Made by a program: the position numbers and the translations under genes. Under the pieces are notes generated by a model. That model did not search any database, was not told the origin of the DNA, and saw only the letters and a program-made list of their open reading frames with translations. This document shows positions 20,646 through 30,689 of a stretch of DNA of 64,000 nucleotides, one piece after another. Where the stretch lies: the NCBI GenBank assembly GCA_030386875.1, contig CM059569.1, positions 40,339,842 through 40,403,841 of the forward strand, written 5' to 3'. Numbering within the stretch: the first letter of the stretch is position 1; every line of letters starts with the position of its first letter. Source of the DNA: Morinoia aosen. Its lineage: Eukaryota > Arthropoda > Malacostraca > Amphipoda > Talitridae.

Positions 20646-20660
20646 TTACCCCCCAAGGCG
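20646..20660 (-). promoter_or_regulatory. Polypurine tract of the minus-strand element
   Basis: On the minus strand TTGGGGGGTAA directly precedes the TGTAGC start of the 3' LTR. Confidence 0.75.
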
Positions 20661-20686
20661 CAGACTGAAAGGTCCACCCGCTGCAA

Positions 20687-22969
20687 TCATCTGTAGCGGG
20701 AAGGAGGACGAACTACACGACCCTGCCGAGTTCGGCAATTGGCAAATGATACTGAGCGGGGAAGTTTCACCAAACGGTTCTGCAAGTTTAGATCGGCAAG
20801 AGTCCTAGGAACAGGAGTTACTGCAGCGGGCTCGTCTGGTCTCTCCAGACTTGTCGCTGTGTCAGTAAGAGGACTAGAGTTAGAATCTACGACAGGGTTA
20901 GAGGTAGGGTTTGAATGTACAGACACGTAGAAAGGGTTACACTCAAGTTGACTAGGCAACAAGGCGGCCAACTGAGGAAGCTGAGATGGTAGATATGATC
21001 GAGTCTCAGTGGAAGGAGAAATTTGCGGAGAGGAGGATGAGTTATGAGTTACACTATGATCAGAAGTGTATGCGACTTTTAATTGATCAATGCTCACAGG
21101 GTCGTGTGAGCCGAATCGTTCGAGGATAAAATATTTTTGCTTGCGTTTAAGTACTTTGAATGGGCCATCATAAGGGCGCGTGAGTGTAGGTTTTATAGCA
21201 TCATTGCGGACATACACATGTGTGCAGTCTTGCAGGGCAGGATCTAGCCTGTCCTGAGTCTGAGGCATTCGTGGAGCCACATACTCGATCCTACGCATGC
21301 AGTCTTTGAGACAGGTTACATAAGCGGAACGGTCAGCGGATGAAAATTCAGGCAAAGGTTTTGGGTCAACAATGTCGCCGGGGAGACGAAGCGTCTTCCC
21401 GTACAACATTTCAGCCGCTGTGCACTGCTGATCTTGTCTGTGTAAATTTCTGATGCTAAGTAGTACTACTGGAAGTCTATCAGTCCAATCGTGACTGCAA
21501 TTAAGACAGCGCAAGGCAGACTTGAGGTCTCTGTGGACTCTCTCAATAAGTCCATTTGACTGCGGATGATAAGCTGTAGTGGAAGTATTTGCACACCCTA
21601 AAGCGGTGCTAAGCTCACTCCAGAATTTGGAGGTGAATTGTGATCCCCGGTCATGTGTGACACTTAAAGGAACACCAAATCTAGAGATCCAGTTTGATAA
21701 GAACGCGCGCGCTACAGTCTCAGTTTGGGTATCGGGTAAAGGGACAGCCTCAACCCAACGCGTGAACCTATCGATGATGGTCAACAAATAAGAATAACCG
21801 CGCGATACCGGCAAGGGACCCACCAAATCTAGGTGTACAGAGTCAAACTTGTGACCTGTGAATGCACAACTCTGCAGGGCTGCACGATTATGTTTCACCA
21901 CCTTACTACTCTGACACGCATGGCAAGTTTGCACAATTTGCTTGACCTCCTTACGCATCGCTGGCCAGACGTAACGATCAGAAATCAAACGCAATGTACG
22001 GTTAATACCAGGGTGAGAGAGGGAATGGAAGTGGAGGACAGCTACTCTGCGGAGAGTTGCAGGAAGATACAAACGAGAAGGTCGCTCGGCATCACGGTAC
22101 ACGCCGTCAACCAAGGTTAGTTTTGGAGGGGAAGTGTTAGAAGGTTTGAGAAGGTCCTGAAGTTCAGGATCCTCCTTCTGAGCATTAGCAATGTTGCCGA
22201 AGGTGATTTCACCACCGGTTTGGACAGTATTGATTCTGGAAAGACAATCGGCAACGGTATTGTCTAGTCCCTTAATGTAACGGATGTCAGTGGTAAACTG
22301 ACTTATAAACGACAAGTGTCGAGCTTCCCTAGGGGAATGTCTTTCAGAAGGCATTTTGATCGCTGAGGTCAAAGGTTTGTGATCTGTGTAGATCACAAAC
22401 TCCCTCGCCTCTAGAGCATAGCGAAAGTGTCTCACAGATAGGTAGATAGCAAGAAGTTCCCTACCGAACGCGCTATAACCACGCTCAGTGGGCGACAGCT
22501 TTTTGGAAAAGAAAGCAAGAGGAGAGATGTTAGTACCTACTTGTTGTTGCAACACAGCACCTACGGCGGTACTGGATGCGTCAACAACGAGGCTGAAATC
22601 AGCATTAGCAATAGGGTAAGATAGTTCAGTCGCGGAGGCTAACTTGTGTTTGATTGTATCAAAAGCTTTGCGCGCTTCTTCAGTCCATTTTACCTCAATA
22701 GATTTGCCTTTTTGTTTCGGTACGAGGAGGTCAGACAAGGGCGCTAAAGTTTGAGCACAGTTGCGTATGAAACGATGGTAGAAGTTAACAGAACCTAGGA
22801 ACCTTCTTAGTTCCTTCTGGGTCTGTGGAAGAGGAAAGTTTTTGATCACTTCTACTTTGGAAGGCAAAGGTTTTAGACCTAGGCTAGAAATTTCATGACC
22901 TAAGTAAATCAGTGATGGCTTTCCGAGCTCACATTTTGCAGGATTTACGAGGAGTCCATTGTCGGACAA
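20687..22969 (-). CDS. pol: Pol downstream part: RT connection, RNase H and integrase
   Basis: About 760 codons in one frame. It starts in the RT thumb (NPAKCELG, YLGHEIS), continues into RNase H (VVDASSTAVGAVL, IYTDHKPL) and then integrase. The zinc module reads HPGINRT ... CHACQSSK. The catalytic residues are D in HLDLVGPL, D in THDRGSQF and E in NGLIERVHR, so the active site is complete. A GPF module (YDGPFKVL) and the terminal RTRQGRVVRPPSRY follow. It is separated from the upstream RT by a one-base frameshift in a T-run (plus strand A-run at about 22,976-22,979), so it is not an independent gene. Confidence 0.85.
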   Translation of the reverse strand: MSDNGLLVNPAKCELGKPSLIYLGHEISSLGLKPLPSKVEVIKNFPLPQTQKELRRFLGSVNFYHRFIRNCAQTLAPLSDLLVPKQKGKSIEVKWTEEARKAFDTIKHKLASATELSYPIANADFSLVVDASSTAVGAVLQQQVGTNISPLAFFSKKLSPTERGYSAFGRELLAIYLSVRHFRYALEAREFVIYTDHKPLTSAIKMPSERHSPREARHLSFISQFTTDIRYIKGLDNTVADCLSRINTVQTGGEITFGNIANAQKEDPELQDLLKPSNTSPPKLTLVDGVYRDAERPSRLYLPATLRRVAVLHFHSLSHPGINRTLRLISDRYVWPAMRKEVKQIVQTCHACQSSKVVKHNRAALQSCAFTGHKFDSVHLDLVGPLPVSRGYSYLLTIIDRFTRWVEAVPLPDTQTETVARAFLSNWISRFGVPLSVTHDRGSQFTSKFWSELSTALGCANTSTTAYHPQSNGLIERVHRDLKSALRCLNCSHDWTDRLPVVLLSIRNLHRQDQQCTAAEMLYGKTLRLPGDIVDPKPLPEFSSADRSAYVTCLKDCMRRIEYVAPRMPQTQDRLDPALQDCTHVYVRNDAIKPTLTRPYDGPFKVLKRKQKYFILERFGSHDPVSIDQLKVAYTSDHSVTHNSSSSPQISPSTETRSYLPSQLPQLAALLPSQLECNPFYVSVHSNPTSNPVVDSNSSPLTDTATSLERPDEPAAVTPVPRTLADLNLQNRLVKLPRSVSFANCRTRQGRVVRPPSRYR

Positions 22970-23547
22970 TCTTTGAAAACGACCCTAAGATGGTCTTTGT
23001 GCAACTCCGGGGTTGTGGATGCCACAAGGATGTCGTCTAGATAGACATAAGCGAAAGTGAGATCAGAGAAAATTTCAGCCATGTGCCTTTGGAACGTCTG
23101 AGGAGCGTTCCTCAAGCCGTAAGGCATTTTTAAGAATTCGAAGAGACCGAACGGAGTGATTACCGCGGTCTTAGGAATCGCAGACTCATCCAAGGGAATT
23201 TGATGAAAGGCAGACTGCAGGTCTATCTTAGAGAAAATTTGAGCTCCCTCTAAATTTGCACTGAAATCATGAAGGTAAGGAATAGGGTAGCGATCAGGTA
23301 AAGTAACGGCGTTCAACCTGCGGAAATCCCCGCACGGTCTGAATTCACCGTTAGCCTTGGGTACTAGCAAAAGTGGACTAGCCCAAGGGCTTTTGGAAGT
23401 GCGAATGATGCCACTTTCGAGCATCCTAGCGAATTCTTTCTTGGCTAACGCCAATCGATCAGGCGGCAGTCGCCTAGCACGGGAGAAAACTGGCGGACCT
23501 TGCGTCTCTATGAAGTGCTTTGTGCACGTTTGCATGTTATTTGAAGC
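22945..23547 (-). CDS. pol: Pol middle part: reverse transcriptase fingers and palm
   Basis: About 200 codons directly after the stop that ends the protease segment and in the same frame. Conserved RT blocks are present: SPWASPLLLVPK, FRPCGDFRRLN, SKIDLQSAFHQI and the catalytic YLDD (plus strand about 23,034-23,045). The frame is lost just after HLRVVF, where one T appears to be missing from a T-run; shifting by one base restores the expected RT sequence continued at 22,969. Confidence 0.85.
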   Translation of the reverse strand, partial: ASNNMQTCTKHFIETQGPPVFSRARRLPPDRLALAKKEFARMLESGIIRTSKSPWASPLLLVPKANGEFRPCGDFRRLNAVTLPDRYPIPYLHDFSANLEGAQIFSKIDLQSAFHQIPLDESAIPKTAVITPFGLFEFLKMPYGLRNAPQTFQRHMAEIFSDLTFAYVYLDDILVASTTPELHKDHLRVVFKDCPTMDSS

Positions 23548-24048
23548 TTAGTTAGGGTTTGTTAATGATGGGAAATTCTTAAGTTCCTGTTCAAACATGC
23601 ACTCCTCCTTGAAAGCAATCGAGAAGGAATGCAAGACATTAGCTCTAGTTATGCTACAAGCGGGAATTGAGATCTGTGTCTCCTCGTCCCTAATACATCG
23701 ATTCTTAATATCTACAATTATGCCATACTTGGCTAAAAAATCAGCACCAATTATTGGTTCTTGAACATCAGCTATCATGAAGGTAAAGCAGAATTTTCTC
23801 CTCAATCCCAGACCGCACTCTAAAATTCTCTCACCGAAACAAGGTATTGGCGTGCCGTTTGCGGCGCGTAATGTCGCCAACAAGGGGTTATTTTTATCTT
23901 TCACCGTGGCTGGGATAATTGATACACTGGAGCCAGTGTCTATTAAAAATCGATACTTGGTGACGGGATCGTGAATGGTCAAGAGGCGAGTAGTCTGGGA
24001 ATGAGGCAACGCAGTACTCGCTACTATGCGTCGCTGATGGCGTTTCCC
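23548..24048 (-). CDS. pol: Pol upstream part: aspartic protease, read by -1 frameshift
   Basis: The frame opens at the heptamer (24,042-24,048). The protease active site is FLIDTGSSVSIIP, followed by the flap/second-lobe motif IIGADFLAKYG. The segment ends at TAA (23,548-23,550). RT continues in the same frame after this stop, so it is a nonsense mutation inside an otherwise single pol frame. Confidence 0.82.
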   Translation of the reverse strand, partial: GKRHQRRIVASTALPHSQTTRLLTIHDPVTKYRFLIDTGSSVSIIPATVKDKNNPLLATLRAANGTPIPCFGERILECGLGLRRKFCFTFMIADVQEPIIGADFLAKYGIIVDIKNRCIRDEETQISIPACSITRANVLHSFSIAFKEECMFEQELKNFPSLTNPN

Positions 24049-24995
24049 GAAGTCATTTCGGTATAACGAGGACAGTACCTAGAGGCACATTTGCGAGCTT
24101 GGTCACCAAATTTCATGTGGTACCAGCATAAATTGCTACTAGCATCACGAGAGCGCGACCTGAAGCGGCGGTCTTGATTTGACCTATCATAAGATCTACC
24201 TCTATCAAAGCGTTGAGGAGGAGGAGGAGGATAGTTAGAGTGATAGTCAGAGGGATAGTCGTAGGCATTTTGGTGGCTTTGGAATCTCCCTGGGCCTTGC
24301 TGAATGTGAGCCACACTTTGACCAATTTGAAAATTTTGGAGAGCTTGCTTTATTTCTGCGATGTCCTGCTGCAGCTCATCTATTGTGGCTGAGGATTGAT
24401 TTTGCGCAGTATTTGACGGGCTAAAAGTTGTAGCTGCTACATTCAGGGAAGCAACTTGTGGTTCTCGTGGCAAATTAATATTTCGGATCACCGTCTCTGC
24501 GGCTTCCGCTAATTTCTCTAACGTTTGCTCGGGCCCTGCTAGCGATAGAAAAGGACGAACGTTAGGTGGAAGCTTAGTCATGAAAACTTCCTTCAGAAAT
24601 CCCTCGGCTACGGCAACACCCGTAGCGAGTTTCCGCAGCTCTTTGACTAGCGAAGAGGGAGAGAAAGAAACAGAGACAGATGGAATTGCTGAGGCATCTA
24701 CAAGACTTCGGAATTTGTCCGCATCGGACATCTGAAGCCTTGCCAAGATTTTGCCTTTCAAGATTCCGTTAGGGTTGCGATCTGGGGGGTTTTCTAATAG
24801 GTCGTTAGAGTTATTTAGTAGTTTTGTGGGCGCGGCGCTCACAAGAGCATAGAATTTGTCTATCTCACTACTTATTTTATGGTACCTAAATACTGCTTCA
24901 CACTGCTGGAACCAGGTGTGAGCGTCTTCCGGAATAAAGGGCGGAAGCCTAATGGGATTGGTGTGTGCTCGATCTTCATTATCGGAGTCAGGCAT
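24024..24995 (-). CDS. gag: Gag of the minus-strand element, 323 aa
   Basis: True ATG at 24,995. The N-terminal third carries the capsid-type FIPEDAHTWFQQCEAVF and YHKISSEIDKFYALVSA segments seen in many insect Gypsy gags. A Pro/Gln/Tyr-rich region, then an Arg/Ser-rich stretch follow. The C-terminus has a zinc-binding pattern CWYHMKFGDQARKC, in which Tyr-His replaces the canonical spacing. It ends at TAG; the heptamer GGGAAAC lies seven codons before the stop. Frame intact. Confidence 0.87.
   Translation of the reverse strand: MPDSDNEDRAHTNPIRLPPFIPEDAHTWFQQCEAVFRYHKISSEIDKFYALVSAAPTKLLNNSNDLLENPPDRNPNGILKGKILARLQMSDADKFRSLVDASAIPSVSVSFSPSSLVKELRKLATGVAVAEGFLKEVFMTKLPPNVRPFLSLAGPEQTLEKLAEAAETVIRNINLPREPQVASLNVAATTFSPSNTAQNQSSATIDELQQDIAEIKQALQNFQIGQSVAHIQQGPGRFQSHQNAYDYPSDYHSNYPPPPPQRFDRGRSYDRSNQDRRFRSRSRDASSNLCWYHMKFGDQARKCASRYCPRYTEMTSGNAISDA
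24042..24048 (-). promoter_or_regulatory. Canonical -1 frameshift site GGGAAAC
   Basis: In the gag frame the bases read G GGA AAC, the X XXY YYZ phase. Slipping by -1 gives GGG AAA and enters the protease frame (GKRHQRRIV). The gag stop follows a few codons later. Confidence 0.75.
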
Positions 24996-25557
24996 GCTAG
25001 CAATCTCTTTTTGGGATGCGCAATTAAGATATCAGTGCCTATGACTTGGGATTTAGTGACAAGGATTTGCGTTAACTCTTTACCCACTCAATCACTCAAA
25101 TTAAGTTGAAACAGAAGGAAGGAAATATGAAATTGGGAACGAGGAAAATTTTTGCGGTATGCGGCAATTTGCGTAGGCACAAAAATAACGCAGGTGAGAA
25201 AAATTATCTTCCTACCTACTCAATCAATCAATAACGTTGAAGAAAACGGAGAGAGAGAGAATGGAAACGAAGATTTTTACGGTAGTCAGAAATAAATGCA
25301 CAGCACGGAAATAGAAAAAAATATTTTTTTTTCTACCTACTGAGGCACATAAAACAAACAAACAAGGACAGGAATGGCGCTGAAAAAAATAATTTTGTTA
25401 GAGCTGCTCAGAGAGATATTAGCACGGACAAACTCCACAGGAAATTTCTCAAACTACCACGAAATGGGAAAATTTATCACTACAATGATACGCCAACATT
25501 ATCCTCTCACAATCTCTCAAACACTTCGAGTTGAGTTTTTGATTTTTACTTCAATAT

Positions 25558-25575
25558 TTCCCGGCCGATGCACCA
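25558..25575 (-). promoter_or_regulatory. Primer binding site, tRNA-Gly
   Basis: The plus strand reads TTCCCGGCCGATGCACCA, the 3' end including CCA of the common eukaryotic tRNA-Gly(GCC). The minus strand is therefore a perfect 18-nt primer site, one base from the LTR end at 25,577. Confidence 0.88.
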
Positions 25576-25576
25576 G

Positions 25577-27798
25577 TGTCGGGTTTTAATCTTTCGCCGT
25601 TGGGTGGTTGAATGTAAAACATTAATTTTTTTGACGGCAAAAGATAACTCGATCAATTCTCGAAGCGTAAGGGAAAATTATGAGAGGGATAATGAAAAAC
25701 GGTTATGGACTCAGCTCGTATTCAGGCGGAGTTTATTTGAAGAGGAAACCAGGAAAACTGGCTTGGATCTTGATCTCGGAGAGCTTGTCTAGGTGGGCAA
25801 TCCTTGCCGGAGGACCGGGCTGGCGTTGACGAAGGCCGGCACGCGATGGAGTAAGCAGGGTGAGTGAGTTGTATTTTTGGGAAGTTGAATTAGGCAATTT
25901 TAGATGATTGAGCGAGGGTCAGTGCCGTAGTTCAGGTATAACTAATGACTCCAAAATAAGGTGGGGCGTGAGTGAGCAAGTTAAATCCGGCTCATGTGAG
26001 CAAGAGCAAGTCGGCGCATTAGCACATTAGCACATTATCGGGAGCAAGTAAAGTCGCTGCTTATGTGAGAATAGTAATCAGCGTGGCACTCATGAAACCC
26101 AGGGGTAATGTGTGGTGGCGTTTTGTTGACGTGAAACTCTAGGCTGAGTTAAAGGTAAAGCTCAAGACCCAGGGATAATGTTTTGTGTGTATGGCGACGA
26201 TGTAGAGGTCCTGCACAGGAATCCAAGGCGCTGGATGAAACATTCCAGGAGAGACATCAAGGCATTCCACCACTGACTATCCAAATTATAATGACAACTC
26301 TTCCCACACGGAGAAATCCGAGAAACTCCTACAGGTCTGACACCAGCTACTTAGGATGCTCACTTTGGCAACTCTAAAGAGATAGGACAGATTTTTGATT
26401 GATAGAATTTAATTATAAATAAATTGTTTAATCACTAATGCCTCTGGCTTTAAAAATCTGAGTATTAGGTTTAAGAATTTCCAAGAATAAAGATCGTGAT
26501 TCCTTACAGAGACTACGGGCAAGTAAACACGAGGTCTACGGAATATCGTAAAAATATCAAGTAACTGCACTTTTGAAAGCAGTAAAAAAAAACATAAAAT
26601 CCTAAAATTCGAGGATATACATCCTACTAAAAATATCCTGGTAGATAACCTTTGCAGTCATAAAGGAATTAAGGAATAATCTATATCCTAAATGATAAAA
26701 GGAAAAGGAAAACCTAAGCGTTGATTTCCCAGGCGGAAAATACGCGAAGAAAGAAAACCGAAGGCATGAAAATTTCGTGCGGCGATTTAGCCGGCGACTT
26801 ACGCGTCGGCCTCAGCCAGAGAGAGACGCCAGCAATTTGCACACACTTAAGATAGGCAGATGGTAGTGGGTGTTTTGTCACAAGAATGCGATGAGTTAAA
26901 TTAAATTTTATTGAAATGTTTTTATATTGAAATAAGTGCGATTTAAGTACAGGTTTTCCAAGAGTATGGAATTAAGAAATGAAATTCCAAAATTTATCAA
27001 GCATAGGCATGAATACTTTCCGTAATTCAACTACTGCAGGTCGGTTTTGTAAAAAAAAGAATAAATGCTACTATAAACATGCCTATAGTATTTATAATCA
27101 CAGAGTAGTGACAAGAGACGACGGTGTGAGGTTCCGCCATTACACAAAGACGCTTTCGAACGAACGCCGGCAATTTTCGCCGCGTTCATTCGAGCAGAGA
27201 TTATCGTAGATTAGTAGATTATCGAAAGGAAAAGGAACGAACCTGATTATGCTTTGATAATAAATTCATGACACGGAAATGAAATGCACATCGAACATGA
27301 TTATGCTTTGATAATAAAGTCATGACACGGAAATGCAATATCTTTACGCTAAGTCACGCTGAGAAAAGACAAAACACTGAATGAGACACATGCTACATCA
27401 ATATTCCCACGCACAACTACGTAACTTAATAACACTGCACTGTCACTTATTAATACTCACTGACACGACGAAAAGGAACACGATAATTTTCTAACACATT
27501 TAAAACTCACGAGAATTTGCTGTAACACTGCCAAAGTAGGGCGCCAAGTTAAGAGTGGCTGTTTGAATCAAGAGACGCGCAACTGCGCAGTGTTGCCACC
27601 AGAGGGCTTCTCTCTCGAAGAATGTCAAGTGTTATTTTTATTATTTCATGCATTTACACAAAAACTTCAATGATTACGAATTAGAAGTAGGAAATACTTA
27701 ATAATTATATAGAGTAATATTTTTAATGCTACTAATTAATTTATTTGAGTATGAATGGCAAATTTATAATTTTTACGCTTATGTAGCGGTATGCTACA
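25577..27798 (-). repeat. 5' LTR of the minus-strand element (2222 bp)
   Basis: Same length as 18,424-20,645 with about a dozen single-base differences (for example near 25,620, 26,372, 26,682, 26,793, 27,015). Followed on the plus side by GATC. Confidence 0.92.
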
Positions 27799-27802
27799 GA
27801 TC

Positions 27803-28347
27803 CCAGAATACCAAACATTCGCATTAGGTTTTGAATAACGAAGTATTGCAGGAATATTCAAATCAGTATATAATCTCTAAATGTCGATTGCAGATTTTAT
27901 TGCCCTTATCTAAGTCCAGAAAGCGAAATCACTATAATGTTGCAAACTTTGGGAATTCGCTTGATTTCTGGAATTAGAGGGATTACTTTGTTGAGTTTCT
28001 TATCATTTTTTAATAAACAGGCACAGCACAACAGAGGAATTTATTATTACTTCACTGAATGCATATGTTTCGGAAATTGATACAAATTTCACAGTTGTAT
28101 TTTCACTTGAACACTTTCGTACGTATAGGTAGGCCTATGTGTAGAAAAGAACAAGAAAACTATCACTAGATGCACAAAACTATCACGCTATAAAAGTCTT
28201 CAAAACTTGAAACTGCATTAATTTCAGTTCGGACACCTCTATTGTATTTTATTGATGAACCATATTTAACAACAAATGAGAGGGATTGCGTAGAAAAAGT
28301 CTACATGAGTAAGTAAGACACATGCAAATGATTATTCTACAACTGAG
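27803..28347. other. Unassigned intergenic DNA
   Basis: AT-rich, no coding frame or recognisable repeat seen. Confidence 0.5.
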
Positions 28348-28510
28348 AAAAAAAATATCGTCACCTCCGGGATTCGAAGACCCACGATATGGGAACGACA
28401 AGGCTATGGACAAGAATTCAAACAGCACTTCATAACTTAGGTGAGCGCGGCCTTCGGCAGCGCGGATTACCAGGCTAGGAGAAGGTGGAGAAACCTTGCT
28501 CTCTGTCATC
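28348..28510 (-). repeat. Possible tRNA-derived SINE fragment
   Basis: On the minus strand GGGTCTTCGAATCCCGG resembles a pol III B box. About 30 bases upstream is a weak A-box-like TAGCCTTGTCG, and about 15 bases downstream is a T8 run, as in a pol III terminator. No tRNA cloverleaf was found. The resemblance may be chance. Confidence 0.25.
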
Positions 28511-29045
28511 CCCCAGGGAGCGTATGACAGTTTTATTATACACTCAGGCTTGGAGAATGAATCGATCTTTATAATGATATCAATTTCAAATTTTTAGGTG
28601 CAATAGTTCAGGAATTATAACGCACTCAAAATGAGCCTCAAAGAGAAAATTGGCCGACCTTTCAGAGGGTCGGAAAACATCTATCCATGCCTCCCCAAGG
28701 AGCGTACGATAGTTTTATTTTACACTCAGGCCTAGAAAATAAATCGATCTACACAATGAGACTAATTTCAAGTTTTTAGGTGCAATAGTTCAGGAATTAT
28801 AACGCACTCAAAATGAGCCTCAAATAGAAAATCAGCCGACCATTCAGAGGGTCGGAAAACATCTATCCATGCCTCCCCAGGGAGCGTATGACAGTTTTAT
28901 TATGCACTCAGGCTTGGAGAATGAATCGATCTTTATAATGATATAAATTTCAAATTTTTAGGTGCAATAGGTCAGGAATTATAACGCACTCAAAATGAGC
29001 CTGAAAGAGAAATTCGACCGACCATTGCCGGGCCACGAAAGCCCT
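28504..29045. repeat. 182-bp tandem repeat, three copies
   Basis: The landmark GGAGCGTA recurs at about 28,517, 28,699 and 28,881, i.e. every 182 bp. Units share ACACTCAGG, ATAACGCACTCAAAATGAG and an internal hairpin CCGACC...GGGTCGG. The last unit decays after about 29,020, with a weak echo (TAGGGGCGTA) at 29,062. Confidence 0.85.
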
Positions 29046-29062
29046 GCTTCCTGCCCCCGCTA

Positions 29063-29881
29063 GGGGCGTAAAAAATTTTTTAATTACATAAATATGTTGT
29101 ACTCGTCACGCCCTTTAATTTGGTACTGATTTCAAGATTGTACGTCTTATAGTTTAGAAATTACCCTTTTTGTCAGGGTAATTCGCGAAGGATCTTAGAT
29201 GGGTTCTCTAAAATGACGCGCCGGTTATGTATCAGGCTTGAAATTGGAAATAAAGCATCCGTAGATGCCTTCATTATTATCTCACTTTCACTGCGGATGT
29301 CCGTGACTGAACCGGACTAATTCGTTATCGTGGCTACGTCATTTGACGAAAGGGGTGGGCCCTTCGTTAGGGTAATTGACGTATTCATGCAAAATTTTGT
29401 GTGGAATTCACGATTGTGCATTAAATTAAGTTAAAATTTTCTTTAATGTGTTGTTTTATTTCATTAGCTTGAATTTTACATCAGATTAGGCTCGGAATGA
29501 GTCATAACAACTCTCGGTCAGCTATTTCTTTGAATGCAACGAAATGGTCTGCAATATTTGTGTGTCGTGTATTTTTAGGCTTGTGATGCTTGGTAAAAAT
29601 GATTGCTGCATGAGCTTAGTATGGTGTAGAGTTAATAAAATTAAATTGATTTTTTTTTATCCAGCGGTAAAGATTTAAGCAATGGAAGGTAAAACTTGAT
29701 GGTCTTCATGTTGGAACTAGTTATGGCTTGTTGATTAACTAGTGAAATTTTGTGACTACCTCTACTAGGTACCTAACTAGGTATAAATTATTTTTTGGGG
29801 GGGCTTATATTTTTGGCCATGATGTGTAGTTTTATTCTGTTAGGAGATGGTTCTAGTTAGTTAGTAATTGTGATAACCGAG
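29063..29881. other. Unassigned intergenic DNA
   Basis: No gene recognised. A small inverted repeat (ACCCT...AGGGT) occurs near 29,163-29,180. Confidence 0.5.
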
Positions 29882-30551
29882 GGTCAATGTTAAGTTTAAT
29901 GCAATCACGGAAAATAATAATTTTATTCCAAAGCATGACTAAAGGAACCCATTTAAGAACGTTTTACAAAAATGACATTCTGCTCGCTGATGCGTTATTG
30001 TCGAATTATTGAACTTTGTAGTTGGCCTTTGCGCCCAAAGGAAACGAGCTCGCAAAATGGAATTTAATTAATAACGGAAGCTATTACAAACGTAAAGAGG
30101 TTGGGTCGTGAGAGGGAGGCACAGTTCTTCTAGTGAAAATTATTAATAAAGCTTCTAACCCACTCATTAGGGTAACGATCGCAATCTTGTTTACATCGGC
30201 TCCAAGATGGCGGCAACCATGGTGGTCGCCATCTTGGAGCCGATGTAAACAAGATTGCGGTCGTCACCCTAATGGGTGGGTTAGAAGCTTTATTTATAAT
30301 TTTCAAGAACTGTGCCTCCCCCTCATGACCTAACCTCTTTACGTTTGTAATAGGGGGTTAGCTTCCGTTATTAATTAGATTCTGTTGCTTTCTTTCGCGC
30401 ATGAAGGCCAACTTCAAAGTTCAATAATTCGAAAAAAACGCATCAGCGAGCAGAATGTCATTGATGTAAAACGTTCTTAAATGGGTTCCTTTAGTGATTC
30501 CTAGGATCGGAATTCTTATTTCCTATGATTGCATTAAATTTAACATTGACC
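29882..30551. mobile_element. Foldback element 1: 670-bp inverted repeat
   Basis: Two arms of about 330 bp (29,882-30,212 and 30,227-30,551) are inverted copies around a 14-nt loop. The ends read GGTCAATGTTA and TAACATTGACC. At the centre CCAAGATGGCG faces CGCCATCTTGG. No transposase; a non-autonomous foldback or MITE-like element. Confidence 0.85.
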
Positions 30552-30689
30552 TAACCAAGATTTAGGTTGGAGATATTTTTAAATTGATTATGTCATGATG
30601 CAATTGTATAAACAACTGATAGGTAATCAGAATTTCATTATGTAATTAAAGTTTAGTGCTTGAAGAATTTTATGTCTTAAGGTTAAGCT

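Larger units (their letters stand above)
18424..27798 (-). mobile_element. Gypsy-type LTR retrotransposon on the minus strand, 9375 bp
   Basis: Two 2222-bp LTRs (plus strand TGTCGGG...GCTACA) are flanked by GATC duplications at 18,420-18,423 and 27,799-27,802. On the minus strand, in order: 5' LTR, a perfect tRNA-Gly primer site, gag, -1 heptamer, protease, RT, RNase H, integrase, polypurine tract, 3' LTR. By eye the LTRs differ at about a dozen sites, roughly 0.6%, so it is young. Pol carries one in-frame stop and one single-base frameshift. The gag CX2-like knuckle region, YLDD RT and RTRQGRVVRPP tail are typical Gypsy features. Confidence 0.93.

Noticed and set aside
28249-28509. 86-codon minus-strand frame beside the 182-bp repeat
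   Set aside because: No recognisable domain and partly within repeat-like DNA.
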